64,000 bases of DNA from Armatimonadota bacterium (lineage in GTDB: Bacteria > Armatimonadota > HRBIN16), in contig BPGT01000001.1 of NCBI GenBank assembly GCA_026003175.1, positions 720,839-784,838 on the forward strand. Direction: 5' to 3'. Numbering within the stretch: position 1 is the stretch's first letter; each line of letters begins with the position of its first letter. The notes beneath the pieces are model-generated. The model had not been told where the DNA came from, did not search any database, and saw only the letters and a list, made by a program, of their open reading frames with translations. Position numbers and translations under genes: made by a program. Below are positions 24,705 through 32,187 of the stretch, piece after piece.

Positions 24705-26693
24705 TCAAAACATCGGCAGGCATTGCAGCCGAACTTCCCAGCGCCTCGTGCCGCGCTGTAGAAGCACGCGCTTGAACGTGCCCTCTTCGCCCGCCAGCCA
24801 TTTCTGCACTTCGGAGGGGGACACGCCTCTGGTGGAACGCCCATCCACTGCCAGCACCTCGTCGCCGCGCTCGATACCTGCTTCCCACGCAGAGGAAAGT
24901 GGAGTTACCCCAGCCACCTTCACGCCTTCCCCTGTCAGGTCCAGCACGATGCCTACTGTGGCGGCGTCATCCAGCGACGCGGGCCCGGGCATTCGCTGTA
25001 ATACCACCGTGCGCATCGGATAATCGATGGTTAGTCGGAAGTGGCGCAGCAGGTTATTACCCAGTAAGCCAAAGCCTGCCTCCGAGAGTATCTGCACCGG
25101 TGCGCCACGAGGATCTGGCGAAGAGAACATCAACGTCACATCCCTGAGGGTCTCGTTGGCGAGTTTGACCGAACCGGCGCGTGCCGCCCGCGGGACGTTC
25201 CCTGCACCTCCCACTCCCAGCGTCAGCCCTAACGACGCCGCTCGCCACGGCTGCCATTGCTGTGCCGCCGCCACTGGAAGGATACTCATCGCTGCACCGG
25301 TATCCAGCAACATCGGCACCTTGCCGATGTCCTCTATCTCAGCCTCTAACATCGGCGTTGCGTCCATAAAGGAGACCTGTTTCGCCCAGCCCGGCGGCAA
25401 TGCACTGCCCGACCTGTCCAGCGTCAGCGTCCGCCGATGGTAATCTACCGTTATGCGAAACCGGTTGAGCACGTTGAAACCCAGTATGCCGCCGAAGCGG
25501 CTACCTCCTATCAGGCGAATCAGTCCCAAGTCGGTCACCGCTACTTGCACGTCCCGCAGGTGTACACTGCCTATCTGCAAGCTTGCTACTCTGGTCACCG
25601 AAGCGGTTCCTTGTCCACTCGCGCCCAGCACGTTCATGCTTTTGCCCGGTGGCAGGTGCAACGCCTTCGCAGTCGGCTGGTCAATCACGGTGATGCCTGC
25701 GCCGGTGTCCAGCATCATCACGTAGTCGCGCCCGTTCAGCTTCACCTCCACGAGCATCTCACGTTGGGAGAAGCGGAGGGGTAGGGTAACAGGCAGTCCC
25801 GCCGGTGGGGGCAAAGGTGGAGGCGGTTTCAGCTTCGGCAGCAGCGCGCTTCTCGGCAGACGTTCCACCTGCTCCCAGCGCACCGTCTGGGTGTGGCGGT
25901 CGTCTTCGTAGACCTTCATCTCTGCAGGCAGGCGCGCGCTGTTGCACTCTTTCCACTCCACAGGGATAATCACGAACTGTGTCGGTCGGCGGCGGAAATC
26001 ATCGTTCTCGTGATAGCCCCACGCCAGCAAGTTGTCCTGCTCGTCGCAGTAGATGTCCCACGGGACACCCCTGTGCGGAACCACCTTCAACCAGCGTGCC
26101 TTACGCCCATCGGGCAGGGCGGCTGTGCCACACTCTATCACGCCCAGCTGCCCGCTTGACGCGCGGAGAAGGGTCTCTCGCAGGCGCAGGGGAGAGAGCC
26201 TGCTGAACTGTTGAACGTCACTCGTGTCAGCAGGTAACACCAGTCCATGCTGTTTTCGCCAACCGGAGGCAGTCGCGGCATCGTACGCGCTCTCGCTGGC
26301 GACATCCCCCACGCTCAAGTTGACATGAAAACTGTCACCGTCTTCCACAAGCGTCATCGTGCCCGTGTTGTTCATCGGGTAGAATATCTGCACCGTGCCG
26401 CTGAGGCGCAAGACAGGTAAGGTCCCTTCAGGGATTGTGCCAACAATTTGAGAAGCAGATTTCCGCAGAATCTCTGAAGGCGATTGGTACGTCGTTTGGG
26501 CACCTAACCTCCTGTCCCCCTCCTCTACGAGGGCAGGAGGAACGTCTTGCTCCCCTCTCTCTGTGGGGAAGGGGTTTGCATTAGCAATAGCACTTGCCAT
26601 CGTCCCCATCAACCACAGGGCAACGGCAATTCTCCAATGCAGACCACGCTTCAGGCGCGCGTGCGCGCCGTTTCTAATCTCAGCTGTCCACAT
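24705..26693 (-). CDS. Secreted protein with two retropepsin-like aspartic protease domains and a PDZ domain
   Basis: A 662-residue protein with a signal peptide (hydrophobic about 21-38, cleavage near ANANP). The first 290 residues are a lipoprotein/LolA-like beta-rich domain. A Pro-rich linker (about 285-300) leads to two retropepsin-like domains: MMLDTGAGITVID (D329) with a following ILGFNVL, and MLLDTGAAMSILP (D464) with LLGNNLL. A PDZ domain (about 585-655) ends the protein with GDEVLAVDGRSTRGV. Two retropepsin domains in one chain could pair intramolecularly like a pepsin. The start overlaps the rlmN 3' end by 43 bases. The substrate is unknown. Confidence 0.85.
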   Translation of the reverse strand: MWTAEIRNGAHARLKRGLHWRIAVALWLMGTMASAIANANPFPTERGEQDVPPALVEEGDRRLGAQTTYQSPSEILRKSASQIVGTIPEGTLPVLRLSGTVQIFYPMNNTGTMTLVEDGDSFHVNLSVGDVASESAYDAATASGWRKQHGLVLPADTSDVQQFSRLSPLRLRETLLRASSGQLGVIECGTAALPDGRKARWLKVVPHRGVPWDIYCDEQDNLLAWGYHENDDFRRRPTQFVIIPVEWKECNSARLPAEMKVYEDDRHTQTVRWEQVERLPRSALLPKLKPPPPLPPPAGLPVTLPLRFSQREMLVEVKLNGRDYVMMLDTGAGITVIDQPTAKALHLPPGKSMNVLGASGQGTASVTRVASLQIGSVHLRDVQVAVTDLGLIRLIGGSRFGGILGFNVLNRFRITVDYHRRTLTLDRSGSALPPGWAKQVSFMDATPMLEAEIEDIGKVPMLLDTGAAMSILPVAAAQQWQPWRAASLGLTLGVGGAGNVPRAARAGSVKLANETLRDVTLMFSSPDPRGAPVQILSEAGFGLLGNNLLRHFRLTIDYPMRTVVLQRMPGPASLDDAATVGIVLDLTGEGVKVAGVTPLSSAWEAGIERGDEVLAVDGRSTRGVSPSEVQKWLAGEEGTFKRVLLQRGTRRWEVRLQCLPMF

Positions 26694-27679
26694 GCGGCGG
26701 AAATGTCATGTCCTTTCTCTACCCGTTGTGTGACGGCAACGCCTGCTTCCTCCAGCACCCTGCGGAAGCGAGCCACACGCGACGGTTCGGGACGGGTGAA
26801 GCCATCGGGAGTCTCCACCTGATTGAACGGTATCAGGTTAACGTTACATACCATTCCTTTCACCAGGCGAGCCAGCGCGTGCGCGTGATGCGGTTCATCG
26901 TTGACGCCTCGCAGCAGCAGGTACTCAAAGGTCACTTTACGCCCGGTCACCTCGGTATAATGGCGCGCGGCGTCTATCAGCTCCTGCACTTTCCACTTGC
27001 GTCCAACGGGCATGATGCGCTGGCGTAGTTCGTCGTCGGGGGCGTGCAGGGAGATGGCTAGCGTGATTTGCAGACGATACTGAGCCAGCTCATAAATAGC
27101 GGGCACGACGCCAACAGTAGAAACGGTGGTATGTCTTTGCGAGATGCCTACCTCCCGATTCAACAGCAGGATGCTCTTCACCACCTCCGGCAGGTTCCAC
27201 AGCGGCTCACCCATGCCCATATACACCACGTGGCTGACTCGTTGACCGCTCATCTGCTGTATGGAAAGTACCTCGTCCACCATCTCACCAGCGGTCAGGT
27301 TGCGGGTGAAGCCCATCTGTGCGGTGGCACAGAAACGGCATCCTGCAGCGCAGCCTACCTGCGAGGAGATGCACACGGAGGTGCGGTCATCATAAGGCAG
27401 AAACACCGCTTCTACGTGCTCACCGTCCGCCAGCGCGAAGAGATACTTCACCGTGCCATCTGCCGAGCGTTGTAAGCGAACAATCTCCAGCCGCCGCAGG
27501 GGCAGTAGCTCCGGCAAGGCTTGCCGCAGGTTCATGGGCAGATTGGTCATCTGTTCGTAAGTGCGCGCACCCTTGCGGTACACCCATTCGGCTATCTGCT
27601 GGGCGCGATAGTCCGGTTGCCCCAGCGTGCGCACCACCTGCAGTATCTCCTCGCGCGTTGCGCCGGGCAGGACGGGCAT
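26651..27679 (-). CDS. rlmN: Dual-specificity 23S rRNA/tRNA methyltransferase RlmN
   Basis: A 342-residue radical-SAM enzyme that methylates C2 of A2503 in 23S rRNA and A37 in certain tRNAs. The CxxxCxxC is C110/C114/C117 (VGCAAGCRFCATAQMGF). GMGEPLWN and AISLHAPDDELR are conserved, as is the C-terminal catalytic Cys in DISAACGQL. Cfr, an antibiotic-resistance relative, shares these features; the housekeeping context and sequence fit RlmN. It lies 6 bases after gatC and overlaps the protease gene downstream. Confidence 0.95.
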   Translation of the reverse strand: MPVLPGATREEILQVVRTLGQPDYRAQQIAEWVYRKGARTYEQMTNLPMNLRQALPELLPLRRLEIVRLQRSADGTVKYLFALADGEHVEAVFLPYDDRTSVCISSQVGCAAGCRFCATAQMGFTRNLTAGEMVDEVLSIQQMSGQRVSHVVYMGMGEPLWNLPEVVKSILLLNREVGISQRHTTVSTVGVVPAIYELAQYRLQITLAISLHAPDDELRQRIMPVGRKWKVQELIDAARHYTEVTGRKVTFEYLLLRGVNDEPHHAHALARLVKGMVCNVNLIPFNQVETPDGFTRPEPSRVARFRRVLEEAGVAVTQRVEKGHDISAACGQLRLETARTRA

Positions 27680-27685
27680 AAGACG

Positions 27686-27982
27686 TTACTCCTCCACGAT
27701 AATGGGCACGATGAAACAGCCGTCGCGTTGGTCGGGAGCGTTGCTGAGAATCTCCTCCTGAGGCAAAGAGGGCTGTACCGCGTCCTCGCGGAACACGTTG
27801 TACACCGGAAACGAGTGCGCAGTTGGCTCCACGCCGGTGGTTTCTAGTTCCTGTAGTCGTTCAAACTGCGCCATCAGGTTATTGATGTGTTTTTCCATCT
27901 GGCGCATCTCCTCTTCGCTCATCGCCAGCCGCGCCAGTCGCGCCACATGGGCTATCTGTTCCAGCGTCAACCTTTGTGCCAT
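27686..27982 (-). CDS. gatC: Aspartyl/glutamyl-tRNA amidotransferase subunit C
   Basis: A 98-residue GatC, the small clamp subunit of the GatCAB complex that converts Glu-tRNA(Gln) and Asp-tRNA(Asn) to their amides. The typical N-terminus LEQIAHVARLARLAMSEEE and the C-terminal LPQEEILSNAPDQRDGCFIVPIIVEE are both present. GatA and GatB are not adjacent, so the complex is encoded at split loci. Its presence suggests an indirect route for Gln- or Asn-tRNA. It sits between prs and rlmN in the same transcription unit. Confidence 0.95.
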   Translation of the reverse strand: MAQRLTLEQIAHVARLARLAMSEEEMRQMEKHINNLMAQFERLQELETTGVEPTAHSFPVYNVFREDAVQPSLPQEEILSNAPDQRDGCFIVPIIVEE

Positions 27983-28000
27983 CGCTGTTGCCTCTCTCCG

Positions 28001-28960
28001 TTAGTCTCCCACGGCGTGCGGGAGCACGATAGTATCCAGTGTCCGGTCGTGGTATACGCGCCGAATCGCCTCTGCGAACAGGTGTGCCGTCGGTATCACC
28101 GTCACGCGGGGATGCTGGTGGTGTTGGGGGATGGTATCGGTAATCGCCAGCTCCACCACCTCCGGCTGCATTACCCTCTGCAGCGCATCCCCCGCCAGCA
28201 CGCCATGCGTCGCAGCTACCCGGATTTCAGGGATACACCCCTGCCGAATCAACGCCTTCACACACGATTCTACCCGTTTTCCGGTAACTATCATATCTTC
28301 GATAATCAACGGTTTCAAGCCCTCTATATCTCCCGCGAAGCGGATATGCGCCGGGTTTTCTGTGTGTCCACTCCGGGCGTAGGCTACCGCGAGCGGGGCT
28401 CCCAGCTTCTGCGCTACCGCCCGCGCCAGCCGCACTGCCCCTGCATCCGGCGCAACCACCACCAGATTCTCACCCCTCAGCCGAACAAAGTGATGCGCCA
28501 GTAGAGAGAGCGCGCTCAGGTCGTCTACCGGAATGTGGAAAAAGCCGGTAATCGCTTCCGCATGCAGGTCCATGGTGATGACGCGGTGCGCGCCGGCAGT
28601 GCTCAGCATATCCGCCACGACCTTTGCGGGCACAGGGTCACGCGGGGTATTCTTCTTCTCCTGCCGCGCGTAGGCGTAATAAGGTACAACCACCGTTAAG
28701 CGCGCGGCGGAGGCACGTCGCAGGGCGTCCAGCAGGATGAGCAGTTCCATCAGGTTGTCGTGGATAGGCGGGCAGAGGGACTGGATGACGAACACATCGC
28801 ATCCTCGCACCGTCTCGTGACACTCCACGCGCACCTCGCCATCGCTAAAACGACGTACCATCAGCTCGCCCAGCGATACTCCCAGCTCAGTGGCGATGCG
28901 TCGGGCGAGGTCAGGGTTTCCATTGCCGGCGAACAGCTTGAGCGGTCGGCGCTGTCTCAT
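28001..28960 (-). CDS. prs: Ribose-phosphate pyrophosphokinase (variant PRPP-binding loop)
   Basis: A 319-residue PRPP synthetase making phosphoribosyl diphosphate from ribose 5-phosphate and ATP. FAGNGNPDLARRI, RFSDGEVRVECHE, VVPYYAYARQEKK and MDLHAEAITGFF follow the family. Two active-site stretches diverge: the usual DAGG is DAGA, and the ribose-phosphate loop, normally DDMIDTAGT, reads EDMIVTGKR here, losing the second Asp. The length is normal. It may therefore be a diverged or regulatory paralogue. It is preceded by a strong hairpin after the beta-barrel gene, and followed by gatC. Confidence 0.85.
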   Translation of the reverse strand: MRQRRPLKLFAGNGNPDLARRIATELGVSLGELMVRRFSDGEVRVECHETVRGCDVFVIQSLCPPIHDNLMELLILLDALRRASAARLTVVVPYYAYARQEKKNTPRDPVPAKVVADMLSTAGAHRVITMDLHAEAITGFFHIPVDDLSALSLLAHHFVRLRGENLVVVAPDAGAVRLARAVAQKLGAPLAVAYARSGHTENPAHIRFAGDIEGLKPLIIEDMIVTGKRVESCVKALIRQGCIPEIRVAATHGVLAGDALQRVMQPEVVELAITDTIPQHHQHPRVTVIPTAHLFAEAIRRVYHDRTLDTIVLPHAVGD

Positions 28961-28972
28961 AGTGTGATGAAG

Positions 28973-28999
28973 AAGGGGCGGTAGCGCATACCGCCCCTT
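28973..28999 (-). terminator. Strong hairpin between the beta-barrel gene and prs (terminator or attenuator)
   Basis: A perfect 11-bp stem (AAGGGGCGGTA at 28973-28983 with TACCGCCCCTT at 28989-28999) and a five-base loop. It lies 5 bases past the stop of the beta-barrel gene, reading the minus strand, and is followed by a mixed T/C tract (TTCTTC). It probably makes the beta-barrel gene more highly expressed than prs-gatC-rlmN behind it. Confidence 0.65.
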
Positions 29000-29004
29000 G
29001 AACC

Positions 29005-29541
29005 TTAGAAGCGGTAACCGATCAGGATGGTGGTGCTATCCCCACGGAAGTCCATCTCTTTGCCGGTGAGATGGTAGTTCAGCTCGACGAAGAGTTTCTC
29101 ATTGATGTCGTAGCCGAACACAAACTTGCCGCCAAACACGGTCTTCGCGCTGACACCGGCAGGCTTCAGCACGTACGCGCCCGCTCCCACACCGATGTAG
29201 CCCTTGAACTTCTCGGATGGGTCTACCGAGAACACCTGCGTCAGGGTGATAGCGGTGATGCTGGACGATTGACCGCTTTTGCTGCGGGTGTAGTAGTCTA
29301 CCCCAAGCAGAAGCTCTCCCTCGCCAATGGGTGAGCCGCCGCGCAGCTTCACGTCCGCACCCACAGCCAGCCATACGTCGCCCACCGCGCGCATGTTCGC
29401 TCGGTTGACCACGTTTGCACCCAGACGGACGCTCACATCAGTTGCGGGGTTGTCGAACTGCGCCTGAGCCTGTTGTGCTGCGAAAACACCGAGCGTCAGC
29501 GCCAAAGCAAACAGCGTTGCAAGACGAGACAAGCCTTTCAC
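29005..29541 (-). CDS. Small exported beta-barrel-like protein
   Basis: A 178-residue protein with a clear signal peptide (LATLFALALTLGVFAAQQAQAQ). The mature part is made of amphipathic strands such as VSVRLGANVV, GELLLGVDYYTR, GYIGVGAGAYVL and LFVELNYHLTG. It ends in ILIGYRF, a terminal Phe typical of outer-membrane barrel proteins recognised by BamA. No enzyme motif is visible. The GTG start follows AAAGGAGGAGAG. A consensus promoter directly upstream and a hairpin right after the stop suggest high, separate expression. The function is unknown; a small eight-stranded OmpA/OmpX-like barrel is the best structural guess. Confidence 0.8.
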   Translation of the reverse strand: MKGLSRLATLFALALTLGVFAAQQAQAQFDNPATDVSVRLGANVVNRANMRAVGDVWLAVGADVKLRGGSPIGEGELLLGVDYYTRSKSGQSSSITAITLTQVFSVDPSEKFKGYIGVGAGAYVLKPAGVSAKTVFGGKFVFGYDINEKLFVELNYHLTGKEMDFRGDSTTILIGYRF

Positions 29542-29882
29542 TCACTCTCCTCCTTTTGCCGAATTGACGAACGGCAGCAGCTTTCCGCGTTGCCTGCTAC
29601 CCTCGTCAGCATTATACGTCTTCGCCGTGCCTTTGTCAAATCTCCTGCTCCCAGACTCCTTCCGAGTTTCCGAGGGCAAGGCTTCGCCCAATACCTCCTG
29701 ACCTCCACGCTGACGTGTGCCGTTGCATCCCCAAAACAGACGGCTCGGCAGGAGCCTCGCCTTCCGCGCGCTTGTGTGGGGGGAGGTGCACTGCCGCGTC
29801 CGACGGGGAAAAGGTTTTGCCTCGCGCAAGTCGAAGTAACATTCCGTTATACGCTAGCCGATTTTGCCCAGAGAGTGAGAGC
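29542..29882. other. Intergenic region between the beta-barrel gene and selB
   Basis: About 340 bases between divergent genes. The left part holds the consensus minus-strand promoter at 29611-29639. The middle (29660-29830) contains G/C-rich inverted fragments such as GGCTCGGCAGGAGCCTCGCC (about 29739-29760), which look like an intergenic repeat. Several open frames cross it on both strands but none has a ribosome binding site or recognisable product. A selB promoter could not be identified confidently. Confidence 0.5.
29611..29639 (-). promoter_or_regulatory. Perfect sigma-70 promoter for the beta-barrel/prs/gatC/rlmN operon
   Basis: On the minus strand a TTGACA (29634-29639) and TATAAT (29611-29616) are separated by exactly 17 bases. 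Transcription should start near 29604, giving a leader of about 63 bases before the GTG at 29541. Confidence 0.8.
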
Positions 29883-31784
29883 ATGTCCGAGAAACACGTT
29901 ATCATTGGCACGGCTGGGCACGTGGATCACGGCAAGTCCACGTTGATTACCGCGCTGACCGGAACCAACCCCGACCGTCTGAAGGAAGAGCAGGAGCGCG
30001 GGATGACCATTGACCTCGGCTTTGCTGCGCTCACCTTGCCCAACGGGCAAACGGTGGGCATCGTGGACGTGCCGGGGCACGAACGCTTCCTGAAGAACAT
30101 GTTAGCAGGCGCGGGCGGGGTGGATGTGGTGCTGCTGGTGATTGCCGCCGATGAGGGCGTGATGCCCCAGACGCGCGAGCATCTGGACATCCTGCGCCTG
30201 CTGGACGTGAAAGCGGGCGTGGTTGCGCTCACCAAATGTGATCTGGTGGACCCGGAGTGGCTGCAACTGGTGACCGAGGAGGTGCGCGCGTTTCTGCAGG
30301 ATACACCCCTTCGCGACGTGCCGGTGGTTGCGGTGTCGGCGGTGACAGGGCAGGGTTTACCCGAGCTGCTGCGCGCTCTGCAAGAGGCGGTGGCGCGTGT
30401 GCCCGTCCGCGAGGTGAATGCTCCCTTCCGCCTGCCGATTGACCGCGTGTTCACCCTGGCGGGGGCAGGTACGGTAGTGACGGGCACGCTGGTCAGTGGG
30501 CGGGTACGCGTGGGCGATGCGATAGAGATACTGCCCCCCGGCTTGCACTCGCGGGCGCGTCAGATACAGGTGCATGGGCGCAAGGTGGAAGAGGCGGTGG
30601 CTGGCAGTCGCGTTGCCATCAACCTGCCCGGCGTGGAGAAAGAGCAACTGGAGCGGGGGATGGTGTGTGCGCCGCCGGACGTGTTCCAACCGACGCAGGC
30701 GTTCGATGCGCAACTGAGCCTGCTTCCTGATGCAGCGAAAGGGTTGGCGCACCGCACGCGGATACGGCTGTATCTGGGCACGGCGGAGGTCATCGGGCGG
30801 GTTTCTCTGCTGGACAGTGAGCGTCTGGAGCCGGGGCAGCAGGGCTTCGTGCAGCTGCGCATGGAAAAGCCCCTTGTCGCTGCGCGGGGCGACCGCTTTG
30901 TCATCCGTACCTACTCGCCTATGTTCACCGTCGGCGGTGGAATCGTGCTGGAACCGCACGCAGCAAGGCACAAGCGGTTTGACTCCGCCGTCATCGAACG
31001 CCTGCAGTCGTTGCTGGGAGGCAGTCCGGAGGAAAGGGTGCTGGCGATTCTGGCGCAGTCGCCTGCCGGTATGCATGAAGCCGAACTCGCCCGTCACGCC
31101 GAGACGGACGTGCAGAGCGTACTTGCCATCCTCGATCGGTTGCAAACGCAGGAACAGGCGGTGCGGGTCGGCGATGTCTGGTTCGCGCGAAGCGTATGGG
31201 ATAGCCTGCGCCAGCGGGTGGAGCACACGCTGCACCGCTACCATCAGCAGAATCCTCTACGCGCCGGTATGCCCCGTGAAGAGTTGCGCTCCACGCTGGG
31301 CGGAAAGTTGCCCGCTCGCTTGTTCGAGGCGATGCTGCTGCGGTGGCAGGAGGAAGGGGTTCTCACCCTGCAAGGAGCACTGGTCAGGCTGGCGGGCTTC
31401 ACCGTTCGTCTGAACGAGCGTCAACAACGTCTAGCTCAGCGCGTGGAGCAGATACTGCGCGAGGCAGGAGTCACCCCTCCGCCGGTAGAGATTATCTCGC
31501 AGCAAGCGGGCGCGCCGCCCGACGCGGTACGGGCAATGATACAGGTGCTGCTGGAGCAGGGGATGCTGGTGAGGCTGGAGGGTGACCTGTTCTTCCACCG
31601 TGAGACGATAGACCGGCTTGCCGAGCTGGTGAAGCGCACCATTCGCGAAAAAGGCTCACTCAGCGTCGGCGAGTTTCGCGACCTTACCGGTTCCAGCCGC
31701 AAGTTCGCCGTGCCTCTGCTGGAATACTTCGACAGCATCCGCCTGACGCGCCGGGTGGGGGATGTGCGTGTGCTGGTGGAATAG
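29883..31784 (+). CDS. selB: Selenocysteine-specific translation elongation factor SelB
   Basis: 633 residues from the ATG at 29883 (GAGAGTGAGAG upstream); the in-frame extension to 29715 reads through an intergenic repeat and is rejected. The GTPase domain has GTAGHVDHGKSTLI, the DVPGHERFLKNM G3 motif and TKCD. EF-Tu-like beta-barrel domains II-III follow to about residue 340. The C-terminal third has the winged-helix repeats that bind the SECIS hairpin (for instance GSLSVGEFRDLTGSSRKFAVPLLEYFD). SelB delivers Sec-tRNA to in-frame UGA codons. selA, selD and tRNA-Sec are not in the window. Confidence 0.95.
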   Translation: MSEKHVIIGTAGHVDHGKSTLITALTGTNPDRLKEEQERGMTIDLGFAALTLPNGQTVGIVDVPGHERFLKNMLAGAGGVDVVLLVIAADEGVMPQTREHLDILRLLDVKAGVVALTKCDLVDPEWLQLVTEEVRAFLQDTPLRDVPVVAVSAVTGQGLPELLRALQEAVARVPVREVNAPFRLPIDRVFTLAGAGTVVTGTLVSGRVRVGDAIEILPPGLHSRARQIQVHGRKVEEAVAGSRVAINLPGVEKEQLERGMVCAPPDVFQPTQAFDAQLSLLPDAAKGLAHRTRIRLYLGTAEVIGRVSLLDSERLEPGQQGFVQLRMEKPLVAARGDRFVIRTYSPMFTVGGGIVLEPHAARHKRFDSAVIERLQSLLGGSPEERVLAILAQSPAGMHEAELARHAETDVQSVLAILDRLQTQEQAVRVGDVWFARSVWDSLRQRVEHTLHRYHQQNPLRAGMPREELRSTLGGKLPARLFEAMLLRWQEEGVLTLQGALVRLAGFTVRLNERQQRLAQRVEQILREAGVTPPPVEIISQQAGAPPDAVRAMIQVLLEQGMLVRLEGDLFFHRETIDRLAELVKRTIREKGSLSVGEFRDLTGSSRKFAVPLLEYFDSIRLTRRVGDVRVLVE

Positions 31785-31786
31785 GC

Positions 31787-32152
31787 TCACAACAGGTCGT
31801 CAGAGCCGCCTTCCTCGTCGCCAGCTTCACCGCCTCCGCCTGCTGCTTTCTCCTCTTCTTCGGCGAGAATCTCGTCGAACTCGTCGGTGAAGTCTTCGCC
31901 CAGCTCTTTGCCCATCTCCTTCACCCAGCGGCGCATGGTTTTGGGGTCTTCGGGGTCGCCGATTTTGTCGGGGTCTAGCATATCGTCTATCAAGTCATCC
32001 TCGTTACGCACTCGGGCGAAGCGCGAGATAAGGCGCGTGATATCCGTTCCCCCACAGCGCGGACACTGCAGAGGGTCGTCCTCGGCAATCACCCCCACCA
32101 GCACACTGAAACGCCTTCGGCAGGCATTGCACCGGTACTCGTAGATGGGCAT
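31787..32152 (-). CDS. FmdB-family zinc ribbon protein
   Basis: A 121-residue protein. Residues 1-42 form the FmdB/CxxC zinc ribbon: MPIYEYRCNACRRRF with C8 and C11, then QCPRCGGTDI with a second CxxC. The rest is highly acidic and low-complexity (DEFDEILAEEEEKAAGGGG to a Ser/Asp-rich end), which fits a regulatory or ribosome-associated small protein, but no function is established for the family. GGAGGTGATAG precedes the ATG. It converges with selB, 2 bases apart. Confidence 0.88.
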   Translation of the reverse strand: MPIYEYRCNACRRRFSVLVGVIAEDDPLQCPRCGGTDITRLISRFARVRNEDDLIDDMLDPDKIGDPEDPKTMRRWVKEMGKELGEDFTDEFDEILAEEEEKAAGGGGEAGDEEGGSDDLL

Positions 32153-32175
32153 AAAACACTATCACCTCCACCAAC

Positions 32176-32181
32176 ATTATA
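32176..32181 (-). promoter_or_regulatory. Extended -10 element upstream of the FmdB-like gene
   Basis: A TATAAT on the minus strand preceded by TGG (extended -10 form), 24 bases before the ATG at 32152. No good -35 is seen at 16-18 bases, which is usual for extended -10 promoters. It lies in the 35-base gap after the DUF6785 gene. Confidence 0.45.
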
Positions 32182-32187
32182 CCAGCG

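Noticed and set aside
29715-29882. In-frame N-terminal extension of selB
   Set aside because: It runs through a repeat-like intergenic stretch, has no ribosome binding site and precedes the GTPase start MSEKHVIIGTAGHVDHGKS that all SelB proteins share near their N-terminus.
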